DNA from: Metopolophium dirhodum
Lineage: Eukaryota; Arthropoda; Insecta; Hemiptera; Aphididae
Reading direction: 5' to 3'
DNA: 64,000 bases
Assembly (NCBI RefSeq): GCF_019925205.1
Contig: NC_083564.1
Coordinates: 13,302,134-13,366,133 of the forward strand
The stretch's first letter is position 1; each line of letters starts with the position of its first letter. This document shows, in pieces, positions 1 to 12,503 of this stretch. The notes beneath the pieces were generated by a model. That model was not told the DNA's origin and did not search any database. It saw only the letters and a program-made list of their open reading frames with translations. The position numbers and the translations under genes were made by a program.

Positions 1-3000
1 TTCAAAACTATCCTGATTAGTGGATTCTTTTTTAAAATAATCTACATTTGTACGATTAATGGATTTACAACCATCGTTCATTTTTAAGGTTATGGTGGGG
101 GAAACAGTATTACTATTATTTATCCATATTCCTATACATTTTTCATTTTTATCAAAATTTATATTATTAATATCAATCTCAGTTTCATTTTCATTCTTTT
201 GGAGTGTATGTTGAATATTTTCTTTGCCTTCATCTGGTATTGATCCCTTCATATCAGTCTTCTTCAGTTTACTTTGTTTTATTTCACTAATTTTTGTCAG
301 AATTAATTTTATTTCATCATTATACGGATATTCTTTCTTACCCTGAAACTGTTTAGAAAGAAACTTAAAATCATATTCTAGTTCTTCAATTTTAAGAAAA
401 ATTTCTTTTTCTTCAGCTGATAAATCACCTTTTTTTTCTTCATTATACTGGGTTTGGTGTTTGGTAGGATTTTGATATTTATTAATATCTACACCTTTCT
501 GTTTACACTCTTTTTTAAAAAGTTTCCAAAACTTTGTTGATAAATATTTCATTTTGGAAGATAACGATTGTAATTTGCCATCTTCATTAATATTGTTATT
601 GAATGCATCATCAAGACTACAATTGTTTAGGTTTTTTGGTTCTTCAGACTCATCAATATCCAGGTTACTACTTGAGCTGTTATCATTTTGACTTGAGCTA
701 TCAACTGTCACGGCATTTAACTTCTTTGGTCTGCCTCGTTTTTTTAGGTTAATCTCAACATTATTACTAACAATGTTCTTTTTAGGTCTTCCTCTAGGTT
801 TTTTCACAGAGGGCTCATCATTATTTTTATCTGAATTATTCACTGGTTTTTCTTTGACTTTATTTCGCTGGTGTATTATATCAGAATAGACTTTATTTCG
901 AGTCTGTAAAGTGTTCAACATTTCAGGATTTAACAAATTTTTTTTTATATCATGACCGTGAAAATCTTCTTCAGACTTTCTTTTATTTTTTTTCCGAACT
1001 TGTCTATAATTTCTGTTCTTGTATTTAAGATAGATAAGATTCGGCCCATTATAAGTTCTAACACAAATACCAGTACCAACATGTGCTTTATAAGACAATT
1101 TTGAAGCAAACTTTTGACAGCATTTTTGACAAACAACATGTTTACCAATAAAATCAAAGTCTTTAAATGGAAACAACTTTAAAGTGCCTTTTTTAATACA
1201 AAAATTTTCATATCCAGTTTTTATATTGTTATTTTTGCATACGAGATCTGCATTATTGCGTGGTAAAACTAATAAATTATTTTTGTAAATCTGAAAAAAA
1301 ATAATAATATTATATTTAGGTAGATAAACACATTATTGATATAAATATAATACCTATGTATAATATAATCTGTAAGCTTACAGCATTTTATAAAATAGAT
1401 AATTATAATTATATATGGGGATTAAAATATACATAATGTACCTTAGACATCTAACTCAGCCAATTTTTTTTTAACAACCACCAATACATTTTATATTTTT
1501 AAAATTCTAATACATACATTTTGAACGAATGTATTTATTATAAATTATAACGGTTAGTAGGACTACACATCAGTGAAGGCAAAACAGAATAGATATGACA
1601 TGATCATGGAAAAGAATGTAGTAGGAAAAAACCCCTTTTAGATGGGATGATATAATTTAATAAGATGTAGAATCACAGCATTAAAGACCAGACTGGAAAA
1701 CATAAGCAGCTGATAGGGAAAATTAAAGGATTCTGTGACAGGACAGTTGATCCTAATGGCCAATATATCCTAAGAAGATCAAGACTGTGGCAAAAATGTC
1801 TAAGATAAACCCCACAATACAACATATCAGTAATTTGTAACCAAACTTGAAATCCTAATAAATAATTTTCTTGGTACCTATTCAATGTTCATAAGTAAAT
1901 CTAAATTTTGAAAAATTTTTAGTATAAGAAAAAAAAAAAATTATGATTCCCATTTAAAAAGTTAAAAGTTGAAAAATTGATTATAAAATATTATAAATAA
2001 TATATGCCTAACAAGTAATAACTAAGAAAATATCAGTGGAAAATAATTGGATAATAATTTGAAAATATTACTTTGTAGGTATCTTAGGTAAATATCATAT
2101 GTTATTATGGCCAATAAGAAAAAATGCATTATTATTTGTGTTGTTTTTTAATATTAGTTACTTATTATAAATTATAACATTAAAATTATTTTTTAAAATA
2201 AATTATAAATCATATTAATCCATAAAATATTGACAAATAATGAATAGATGAAGCATTGATAATAAATAAATATAAATAAATCAGTATGTTATTTATGGCT
2301 GTTGAATATTAGTTGGATAAAAAAGTCAAAATGTGTTAATAACTATGTTATTTATGCCAAAATATGTATTTAACATGAAATATATTACAAAAAGTTTTTA
2401 ATCAACATTAGTTTTTAAATTTTAAATGTTATTAAGACGAAAAATTGTAGTCACCAGAGTAGTAGGTAGTAGCACATAGTAGTAGGGTAATAGATAATAT
2501 AACAATTATAATGATATCAAGAATCATTTATCTCTTTTATCTTATTTATTATGCCATTCTCTATTACATTGTATGAGATTGAAAATATTTACCTCACAAA
2601 AATGATTATTGTCAATATGTCAGTAAATAGGTTAATTTAAAAATACAAAATGTGTACCTTAATATTTGAAAAACAGTATTTACTCAAAATATAAAAATGA
2701 ATACTTTTTATTTTATTTAAGGTCACCACCACAAAGTGCAATGGTGTCGGTAGAATTTTTTTGTCTTGACGATGCCAACGTGTTGGCGGTAAATTATGAC
2801 CACACTCACTTTTAGTGCTACCACTGCAGTGTGTGGCAAACTTTAAGGTGTTATGAATAGGATAATTATTAAACAAAATCGGCATTGAATAAAATGATGT
2901 ATTTACACAAATCAGTGTCCTAAGTATGACATTAATGAATTTTTTAAACAGATTAAACTTAAATGCATACCTAGTCATAAAAGTAAAAATAACCAAAATA

Positions 3001-3487
3001 ATTGCCTTCATTAAAGAATAGAAGATTATAATTTGATAATATAATAAAGTGTACATTTCCACCATAATAGGTTATATAAACAATTTTATTTTCAAAAATA
3101 TGTTTAGGTAAATCAAATAATATATTGAGGTTATTTAATTATCATTAAATAATTAAATACTAGTGCATTTGTAATAGGAAGTAAAAAATTATTTATAAAT
3201 TAGGTACCTATGCACAATTTACACAAATGTCATTAATTAAAATATGATATATAGATATTATATAATATAAAAATAAGTGGATCCACAAATAAGTTCACTC
3301 GGTATAGTTCATTAATCTTTAGTTTATTCTACAGCATAATAACACTTAAAATATTATGAACTATCTACTTTAAAGAAAGATAAAATAAATAAATTATAAT
3401 TACCGTGGATGAATCATTCTCTGGAGTAATAGCCTCTAGATTTAATAGTTTAAAAAATGGAATTTTTTTCAAATCGGTTTCAGTCAT
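1..3487 (-). CDS. AT-hook / C2HC zinc-finger nuclear protein, N-terminal part (partial)
   Basis: Two exons are visible: 3487-3404 (28 codons, start ATG at 3487-3485, donor ACG|GTAAT, phase 0) and 1290-1 (430 codons, open to the window edge, acceptor TTTTTTTTCAG). The join is in frame and there is no stop in 1290 nt, which is remarkable in such AT-rich DNA. Near residues 80-115 there is a Cys-x2-Cys-x12-His-x5-Cys finger (CQKCCQKF ... H ... C). Further on are two AT-hooks with the PRGRPKK and KRGRPKK cores, followed by a long acidic, Lys/Asn/Ser-rich stretch that looks disordered or partly helical. AT-hooks bind the minor groove of AT-rich DNA, so a chromatin or transcription role is inferred. 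I do not recognise the family. The C-terminus and remaining exons lie beyond position 1. The 2.1-kb intron (1291-3403) shows nothing I can name. Confidence 0.8.
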
Positions 3488-6400
3488 TTTAGCACTAAAA
3501 CAAAATTAAATATTTAATTAATTACAATAGCTTTTGGGCTAAAGGATGATATTTAAAAATAATACTTTTATAAGTAAATAAATCAACTTCTAATTATAAG
3601 TTGATCACAATTATATATTGTTTTTTTCTAATAATTGAATGATTTAATTTTGTTCCTATATACATTTTATATCAAACTGAAATACTATTTAATCAAAATA
3701 ATACCAAAATATATAAAAAAAAATTATAGTTTATTATTTTAAGAGTAAAATAATTTTTTAATCAATTAATCGAATAGGTGTGAAATTAACAAACTATAAT
3801 GAGACTTTAATTAATATTATTTATAATACCTAGGAATATATTTTAGGTATCGGTTATTAGTTACATTCTCGCTAAAATAATATAAAATAAATTTAGTAGA
3901 TAATTTATTTATTTATCAGTCACAATTGTATTTTATAAAAAAAAAAAAAAATGTAAATAATTTGGTATGATTAATAATTGCTTGAAACTAGTAATAAGTA
4001 TGTTACTCACATTGTATTGAACATTAAATTAAAACTATAATCGGTAACTATTTTGGATAATTAAGATGGCATTTTTTTATTATTTAAAATAAATATAAAT
4101 GTATTAAAATCGGCAAACACATTTAAAAAATAAAATAAAAATGAAAGTATGAAAAACGTAGAGCGAAACAGTTGCTGTTGTGACTACTGCAAACTGTAAA
4201 GAGTCACTTAGAGCAGCTTAGGTACAACTGGCACTGACAGTAGACAATCGAATCACCTAAAATATCGATAATGAACAATCATTTTATTGTATTCTACATA
4301 ATATTACTATAATACATTATTAATCGAATTAGATGATAATTTATTGTACGATTGGTTTACTTCAGACTTCGGTAAAACTAAAACATACAAGTTTTTAAAT
4401 GTTCATACGAAAAATAAAAATATTATGATTGATATTAATTCGTTAAATTTGTATTGTAAAAAATGATAAACCTACAACTGTAAAAAATAAAAATATCATT
4501 AACATTACAATCGATTCATCTTACAAAACGTAACAACATCGATTATCCGAATATACAACCCCCAAAACTCGGAGTTTTATCAATCAGTGTTGCCGTTGTA
4601 AGATTCAATAAATTTCTTAGAGATAAGTAGGAAATTAATCATTCCCGTGGAATAATTTCCTTACATAAAAAATAATCTGTAGGTATCTACATGATATACG
4701 TAAGTATATAAAATATTATCATAACAAAATAGTAGCTGCTCTTTGTTCGTGGTTGGCCCAAAAAATGCATTCTTTAATGTACCTACTTCGCCTTAACAAT
4801 AAATGTTGACTAAGCGCATAGGTCCATATTATCAAAATAATACAAGAACAATTTTATTTGTTTTGTTTTATAATTTTTTTTCTCCATATTTTACGTTATT
4901 TGTATTAATTAATTACATTGAAAATAATTATGCTCTTTGAATAAATTAATCAATATCAAAACGTACCTACTTGGGTTTCATTTAAATAATTTCGATTATA
5001 AGACGTTTATCATAATACATAATAAAATATAAAAAATCGTTGTTGACCTGCATAATTATAAACTTAAGTAATTTTGGTATTAGACTTTAGGTATTAGGCA
5101 TTAAATGGGTACTCAATAACCTTTACCAAATTTGGGTCATTTGGGATTCAAGTTCATTGTCTTAAATGAAATGAAATTCGTATATGTAATGAGTTCTTAA
5201 ATATTTGCATAGATAATATAAACTATTCTATATAAATGAAATAGGTAGTATAATTATTTTCGTGACCTAAATATAAAAATCGAATACAGGCACCTGGCAC
5301 ATAATGTGAAAAATAAAGAAACAATAATTATATTTATATAGGAATCTTTAAATACAATTGAATAATACAATGTTACGTATAGAAATGTTAGGTTAGGTAT
5401 ACTTGCATCATTTTGTTATAATATGCGATAGGTACACTTATATAATATTTACATATTTTCTTACTAACTTAACTAATATTTTACTTAGATATTTAACGCT
5501 TTATGAGTTGTTTATTATTAATTAATTAACTTTTCATTTAAATAGAATTCTATATAAATAGTAAAATTTAGGTAATTTGGTACCTACCTAATATATGATA
5601 TAGCTGATTAATAGTTAATAATACAAATACTATATATTAATATAGGTATTTTATTATTAATTTTATTTATATTTTTATTTTATTAATGTATTTACTATTG
5701 AGTATAATATATTATTTACAAATTTGTAAATAATCTTTACTACTTTTGCCCGAATTTAAATTGGTACCTACCTTTAATATGTTTTAGTTTAATTCAAATT
5801 AATTTATTAATTACAAGTACAGGTCGGGATACAAAATATTGCATATTTACACACTGTACAATGTTTAGGTCTTAGAGGTGAGTACATTGTTTTTTGTTTA
5901 TTTTAAGAGGCATTACCTATTTGTATAATAACTAAAATACATTACAATAATTTATAATAAGAACGTATATTATGAAATATGTTTATGTATTATAGGTACC
6001 TAAAACCTATTGTTGAAAAAAAAAAATCATACTCTTACAGTCTTACACGTCATAATGTTATTATTGTTATTGAATATCTAATAACTATATAGTTTAATTT
6101 GATAATCTTTAATGATATGCTATCAATACAAATAGGTATCTACGTCTTAATAACTATAACGTACCTATTTTTGCATAATATTTATTCATTTTTCAACATT
6201 ATCTTAACAAGTATCACTCATTAAGTCATTGACTTGGACGGTATGATGGCTATAATACCACGAATAGTGACGTCACGTATTTTTGAATCTCTAGCTATAG
6301 AATATATTAGGTAGGTATTATCTAAAGAATATTTTTTTTTTTTTATTAAGAAATTTAAAAATAATCGTATTTATATTTTGTGTAGTTAGTGTAGATATTA

Positions 6401-8610
6401 TGTAAAATTGTAGAATGTTAAACAACATCATGACTATTGGCCATGGAGGAATATAATATCGTTATCTACCTCGTGATATAATTTTCGATTTATTTTATTT
6501 TTTCAAATTATTCAAATCTCATAGACCATCATCATAATATTAAATATATAGGTATGTCGTGATATATTGATATATATATATATATATATTAGTTTCCTAG
6601 TCACTCTACTACATTTCAAAATAAATTTTGTACTTAAAACTATTTTTTAATTTTGTATGACTAAAATAAATGATATAATTTATGCAAAAATAATAAATTA
6701 CCTCAAAACTCTTCAATTCAATACGATAATTTTAGATATTATAAAATACAAAATAAATTTAATATGAACACAATTAAAAAAAATTATTTAACAAGGCCAA
6801 TGGCAAGTGGCAAGTGGCAACAAACAAAGTCGTATGGTATATTGGTATGCAGACATTCAGTATAAAACAATAAATGAAATGGCATGTAAAATTATTACAA
6901 GATCACGCGTCAGTGTGGCCATCTGAATAGAAAGAAACATGTTTAATACATTTTTATTACCTACAATTTACAATAAATTCATTTTTTTATTTTATTGCCT
7001 CTTGTCAGGATAACATTTTAGGCACATACAAATTGTATTATTTATACGTAAATCTATAATATAAATCAGGCATATTGAAACGTTCTTATTGCAATTAACA
7101 AAATTATACCAACCCAGCTGTCTTTTTTTAAGTTGTAATAATTTATTTTAAATTTTAATAATTTGTACTTATACCTGCAGAGTGCAGACTTGTTGACTCG
7201 GGCTACTTTATGATACAAATTATAATATATCCCCTCTTTTTTCACTCGAAATCTCATACTTTTCCGAATATAGGTACCTACAACCTACACAATACCATAA
7301 TATTACTAATTTACACAATCAAATAACAATACCCGACATGATAATTTAGGTAGGTACCTATGTCCTATAAATGATGTGTTTATTATCATAAATCATAATT
7401 ATCAAATAATATTTGGAATTTGGAGTGTATAATATTATTATGTGTAAAATAAATAACTAATATTAGTAGATATTTACTTAATATGAGTGTAATAATTATT
7501 GTCTCTTCCTCTTCCCGAAATAATAGCTGTTGTTTCTGGCTATAGATAAATCCAATTTATAAGTATACCTACACAATCTTGTGAATAAAAAGTAAGTGGG
7601 TCATAACTAGGTAACCAGGTATAGGTATGTGTAAAATGTGGTAGGTATAAGGTATATCAAAGCTTATTGATCAGTTGAGAAATACAATATAGAAATAATA
7701 ATTAACAAACGTACCTAAGCGAGATAATAAACATAGAAATACGGGTAGATACCGGCTTTCAGCTTTGGCATATTACCAACTAGTATTGCTACTATATTAT
7801 ATATATTTATATATTAATTAATTATTCAATCAAACGCACGTATTGACGTACACGTATATAATATAATATATAATTTTAGTATTATATTATATTTTAATAA
7901 TTTATACATCTCACTAAAATCAATGCAGATGCATTTATAATAGGTTATATTATTATATTATTTATCATACACAGTCCACACATTGTTTATTTACAATAAT
8001 TTCAATTATTAATTTTAATTAATTAATTAAATAATTTAGTGTGCCTACCTCTATCTAATAACTATTAAGTTATGTAATATACGGGGTGATCCATTTTACG
8101 CAAGACACTCATTATTTTAAAAAAACACTCATGTTTTTGAAAATATTTCATGCACATAATTTTATGTTTGTATAAAACATCATTTTTGGAAAAAAAATAA
8201 TATTTTTATTCTTATAATTTTTTAAAGTTTTTATTCTATCAAATGAAAATATATACATTTTTCATTTCATAATCCGAAGCAGCATAATATTCGGAGTATT
8301 TCGATGTATCAATATCAAATTTTGATCAAGTAGTTTGTTATAGTTATAAGTTATAACTTAATAAGTATTTAAAGTTTAAAAGAGCGGAGTGGTGGATCTA
8401 CATTTACAGACTACCGCATCCCTGTATGTACCACTCCGATTTCGCATCAATACTTTAAAATTAAAATACATATAACTCTAAACTCACTAAGTACAAACTC
8501 ATTGATAATATAATAATGTATACCACCAGTATTTTAGTATTTATAACGCGAATGAACATTTTGATATTTGGAAGTTTCAAAAAGTTTTTGAAATAATTAG
8601 TGTCTTCTAA
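3488..8610. other. Gene-free AT-rich intergenic stretch
   Basis: Apart from the DRE-like motif no coding region, RNA gene or clear repeat was recognised. It contains simple AT runs (for example a TA dinucleotide tract near 6570-6590), many TAGGTACCTA words and a palindromic TGACGTCA near 6270. At 8393-8440 a short hairpin pairs GGAGTGGT with ACCACTCC. At about 8083 the word GGGGTGATCCATTTTA weakly resembles AGAGTGATTCATCAAG at about 36695, perhaps ends of one dispersed element family. Confidence 0.5.
4263..4270. promoter_or_regulatory. TATCGATA motif (DRE-like) upstream of the AT-hook gene
   Basis: An exact TATCGATA lies about 780 bp upstream of the start codon of the minus-strand AT-hook gene. 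In Drosophila this octamer is the core of the DNA replication-related element bound by DREF and marks housekeeping promoters. The local sequence 4155-4260 is richer in G and C than its surroundings, which would fit a promoter or 5' untranslated exon. Function here is inference from one motif. Confidence 0.3.
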
Positions 8611-8738
8611 GCAGCCCATACACGATACATCAATATTCGATGTTGACAATATTATTGACCGTGTATTGGTTATATTGAAAATATCAAAAACGTTTTGATA
8701 TATTTTATTGACGAGTTTTTATTGATCGTGTATGCCGC
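8611..8738. mobile_element. Short inverted-repeat element (MITE-like)
   Basis: The ends are imperfect inverted repeats built on CATACACGATCAATA: the left end reads GCAGCCCATACACGAT and the right end ATCGTGTATGCCGC. The interior repeats the words TATTGAC and TTGATAT and can fold on itself. It has no coding capacity. Likely a non-autonomous DNA element; superfamily not determined. Confidence 0.55.
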
Positions 8739-8954
8739 TTTATCTTAGATTATAATCAAATGGATCACTCGGTATAAAGTATAAACAACTAAACACTTAA
8801 TATTATTATACATTGATAATGTTTATTGTTTAATAAGCCTATTATGGCTTATATTATAATAGTTAGATATTTTAATTAAGATGTGTTTTAAAATCTGTAA
8901 TAATTTAACATCGTCCATTTATAAATTGAAAGTGTTGATTATAAAGTTTAAACC

Positions 8955-9294
8955 TTAAGAGGACGTCGTACCCGTAATTGTTGTCTCCGTCTTATTCACG
9001 TACCATATGGTAAATTTTCGTTTACCAGTTTCAAGATTGATAATGATTTATGAGCATTTTTAAACATTAATATTTTACATACTCATGAGTCATGACACAC
9101 TTAAAAATTAAAATATCGTAAAAAACCAACAAGAGAATACAGATAATGTTCTTACTTAAAAGTTTGAAAATAGGCCAATTCATTCTAATATCAAAACTAA
9201 CAGCACACTATTGAAACTGATAAACAAAAATTTGCTACGTGGTACGTCGTACTTGTGTAAGACGGAGACAACATAATATGCGACGCCCTCTTAA
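8955..9294. mobile_element. MITE with TTAA ends, copy 1
   Basis: The element starts TTAAGAGGACGTCGTACC and ends with its imperfect complement, CGACGCCCTCTTAA. The inverted arms are about 80 nt and share TTGTCTCCGTCTTA and AAATTTTCGTTTA-like blocks. TTAA at both borders fits the piggyBac-type target preference, so a piggyBac-derived MITE is a reasonable inference. A second copy lies at 44321-44843. It is non-coding. Confidence 0.75.
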
Positions 9295-9309
9295 AACCTG
9301 AAAGTAGGT

Positions 9310-9560
9310 ATACTCTGTTCACACATGTTCACTCACACGCCGATTCTTCGCCACCCTTACATAACAATGCCATTGAGACCGGTTCCACTATGGAAGGGTG
9401 TCGCGTGCAGGGGATGAGTGGAAGAATCGATTTTCATCGGGACTGCCGGCATGTTCTCTCGCTGCACCCGTGGCTCGTACCCACTGTGGGCGAGTTGCGG
9501 CCCGCGTAATAATTCAGACTCCCATATTTCCGGGCACAGTTTACTGCTAGCAACCCGAAC
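9310..9560. other. GC-rich, CpG-containing island
   Basis: This stretch stands out from its surroundings by high G+C and many CpGs (for example GCGGCCCGCG near 9498). No ORF or family match is evident. It lies 3 kb upstream of the Lnk coding start on the same strand, so a promoter or non-coding first exon of that gene is possible, but old repeat DNA is equally possible. Confidence 0.3.
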
Positions 9561-9717
9561 ACCACTGACATCTATATGACATGGTCATAATATTATTTCA
9601 TATATTATTATTAAAATGAATTTAAAAGATTTAATTTTTTGTAAATATATTTAATTTTATACCTATCTCTTATTTTATTATTATACTTGAATAATTTCTT
9701 CTTATACAAATTAAAAA

Positions 9718-10150
9718 AGGTGGGTAAGTGGATGTCGCTCTGCTGTACAGTAGGTTACAAGTGGGTCACTGTAATGGATGGTGTTAAATTTGAATTCAAT
9801 AATATAATACCATACCATTGTATAAGAAAAACGATTCTGAGCGAAAACGGTCAGTCAGCCTATGATATTACCAAGTATATTTGATGATATTATTGTGAAT
9901 AAAGTAATTTATATAATAACTATTTACGTGGAGCCTTGTTTTAAATTTTCAATCCTTAGCCCTAAAAGTTAAACATTTTATACATTTTTAACTACAAAAT
10001 AATTAATAAATTATAAATTTGAACTTTAAATGCTTATAAAAAAAATTGTGCCTATGTATTTTTAATATTTTTCAACTGCTATTAGAACGATATATCAGGA
10101 GCCTTACATTAAATTTCAAATACTTTTCAAATACTAACAGAAATTCTAAC
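9718..10150 (+). repeat. Dispersed repeat family A, copy 1
   Basis: Shares ordered blocks with copies at 36927-37660 and 46920-47905: GTGGGTCACT, AAACGATTCTGAG, GTCAGCC, TTTTCAATCCTTA and TTTTATACATTTTTAAC. The spurious 65-codon ORF at 9687-9884 falls inside it. All three copies lie on the plus strand. No protein is recognised; this is probably a non-autonomous interspersed element. Confidence 0.65.
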
Positions 10151-10439
10151 AGAATGACTGAACACTAAAACCCCTGTTGGCTACTCACTCCTATATTATA
10201 CCATGGCATACAAGACACTGACCACCACTAGTTGGATTGGCATTTATCTTGAATCTTTAAATAGTCTTTCTTCTTATTTAATGGGTGGTACTGTGGTAGT
10301 AGCTTATAAATTGTATATAAGATATTGGTATTGATGTTATTGAACTTTTTTTTTCTTCATATTTATTTTAATTTTTACAATCTGTATTAAATTTTTTTAC
10401 AATAAGCACAATAGATGGAGGAATACATGAGAGGGCTTG

Positions 10440-10690
10440 GTTTGGTTGATTAAAGAAACTATTGAATAATAGTACTTCATGGCGTGAGCAGTAGTGGAAT
10501 TATTGATTTATTAATTTTAAAATAAAGTATTTTTATAAGTATTTTGAATATTTTTAAAAGGTATTTGTATTCATAATTAAATAATTTTAAAAGAAAGTAT
10601 TTGAATACGTATTTTAAATACAAATTACACCAAGTATTTAAATACGTATTCTGAATACATTTGAAAAGTATTCTTAACAAGACTGGCAGT
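10440..10690. repeat. Degenerate AT-rich repeat with GTATTTAAATACG words
   Basis: Built from many variants of AAGTATTTGAATACG and its complement, so it is internally repetitive and self-complementary. It has no coding signal. Probably a degenerate interspersed repeat. Confidence 0.35.
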
Positions 10691-10969
10691 AATGGCAATC
10701 GTCACCTAAACTGCCAAGTATAGAATCTTCTAAATAATCCTAAATTATTTTTATTTTTTAAAAAATAATTTAGATCCAGTTTACATATTTGTATATTATT
10801 TATGGTTTAATTGTGGGTTTAAGCATGACATTTTTACGACTTAAAAAAAATTAATAATAGTTCAGATAACATGTCATTTAGTTCACCCTACATTTAAATA
10901 TAAGACGTATAATATAGAATACAGATAATTAATAATTATAACTATATAATACTGAAGTTCCACCAATAT

Positions 10970-11930
10970 TTTTTTTTATTTCACAAACGCACATACACAA
11001 TTTATACAATTATGTACAATAAGCATATAGGATAAGGATTAAAAAAAAACATGGATTTCTTGAATAAGATGCCACCCATTAGTGTCACTTAGCTATTGGT
11101 GTTTTGTTTATGGTAATTAAGGAGGGATATTTAATTTAAATGGTCACGACACCATTTCCTTCTGAGTCTACGTAGTTTTAGTGGGTTAGTGTGATTTTCT
11201 AGTCTATCAAAAAAAACGTTTGTAAAAAAAGTTATTATCCAGAGTTATTATCCATATGTCCATATAGGCTTTAGGAGAGTTTTGTATACAAGTAGTTTGG
11301 TTTTAAATTTAGTAAATTTATTTTTTGATAACAGTGTTTTTAGCGATCTTGATCGAGCGTTAAGGATTAATCTTTTAGCTTTTATATTATGATTGTTCAA
11401 AGCAGTCCCTAAAATTGTGTTTAGTACGAAATTTAAAAGTGTGTTATTTTAATTAAACCATTATAATAATATTATGCATAATTTTATATCTTCACATTTT
11501 GTTTTATATTTTAATGGTTTAAATTAATGTTGCTAAAACACATTTTAATTATTATCTACTACACAGACACACAGTAGGTAAACAATAATTTGTGTTGTTA
11601 CGTCTTATACTCTTATTATAGTTATTATTATTCATTGTTATTGAGAGTAGCTATTTTTATAATTATCAGCTTAGTAGTGGTATACTGGTATATAGTATAC
11701 TAGTGTTTATTTAGAAATAATTTAGATTTCACCGATTCGGGACTGTGTGTAGAACGAAAATTTGGATATTTTAGGGACTGGTTCCAAGTAAATTTTTGGT
11801 CAAGAATTAATCCTAAATATTTAACAGCATTGAGGGGTGGGATAGGTATATTATTTGTTATTAATTGAAATATTTGGACATTGACCGTGTCTCACTGTCT
11901 CCACCAATAATTAAAAAATATTTTTTCGAA
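10970..11930 (-). mobile_element. Jockey-type LINE 3' end, degenerate
   Basis: Minus-strand translation gives recognisable C-terminal reverse-transcriptase pieces in the right order: VKYLGLILDQKFTW (about 11845-11790), then LLVYKTLLKPIWTYG (about 11310-11255), then LENHTNPLKLRRLRRKW (about 11205-11150). These match the end of Jockey-clade LINE ORF2. A poly(A) tail is present as a T run at about 10970-10978 on the plus strand, marking the 3' end. Stops and a duplicated TTATTATCC block interrupt the frame, and about 290 bp of AT-rich DNA (11450-11735) separates the first two pieces, either an insertion or decay. It is 5'-truncated and dead. Confidence 0.75.
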
Positions 11931-12503
11931 TAGCGGAGGTTAGGTTATCAGTATCTCTTATTTTTTTATTGATTAGTGATATCTGATAAGCGAAAATATA
12001 CCAAAACACACTCACGTTGTTTATTTGTCTCTATTTGTCATGCCAAAGCCCGTGTCCGGTATCGTATAAATCGTTGGTTATTGCCGGAATACTGCGCTAT
12101 CTATTGGGTAAAAAACGGTTTTTGAGTAAAATGTGTCCTTTAACTTGTTTAGGAACTCAGCAATTTCTTATCAAATATTGCTAGCGGAACATACGTCGTT
12201 GTTTACACTCCTTAAAAATGTTCAAATTTTTGAAAAACACAATACTTTATTTACATAATTAATTTTGAATATACTTACATAGACTTTTAACATACCAATT
12301 TTAGGCGATTATCAAATATTTGAATAATTTTTTTACCACAATTTCTCGTATGTATTTTACCTTTAAAATTAGCACGTGTTTACGTTCATTGACAAATTCA
12401 AAAGCAATAGTAATGTGTACTAGTGATGAAAGGAAAACACTGTTATTTCGATTCCATACTGGAGTTTTGTGTGTCCATTAGTGAAACTTAAAAGTTGTAA
12501 ATC

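Noticed and set aside
2637..3065. 142-codon minus-strand ORF
   Set aside because: It lies within the first intron of the AT-hook gene and shows no domain. The GC-richer part (2720-2850) has weak inverted ends (CCATTGCAC / CCACTGCAG) and is more likely a decayed repeat.
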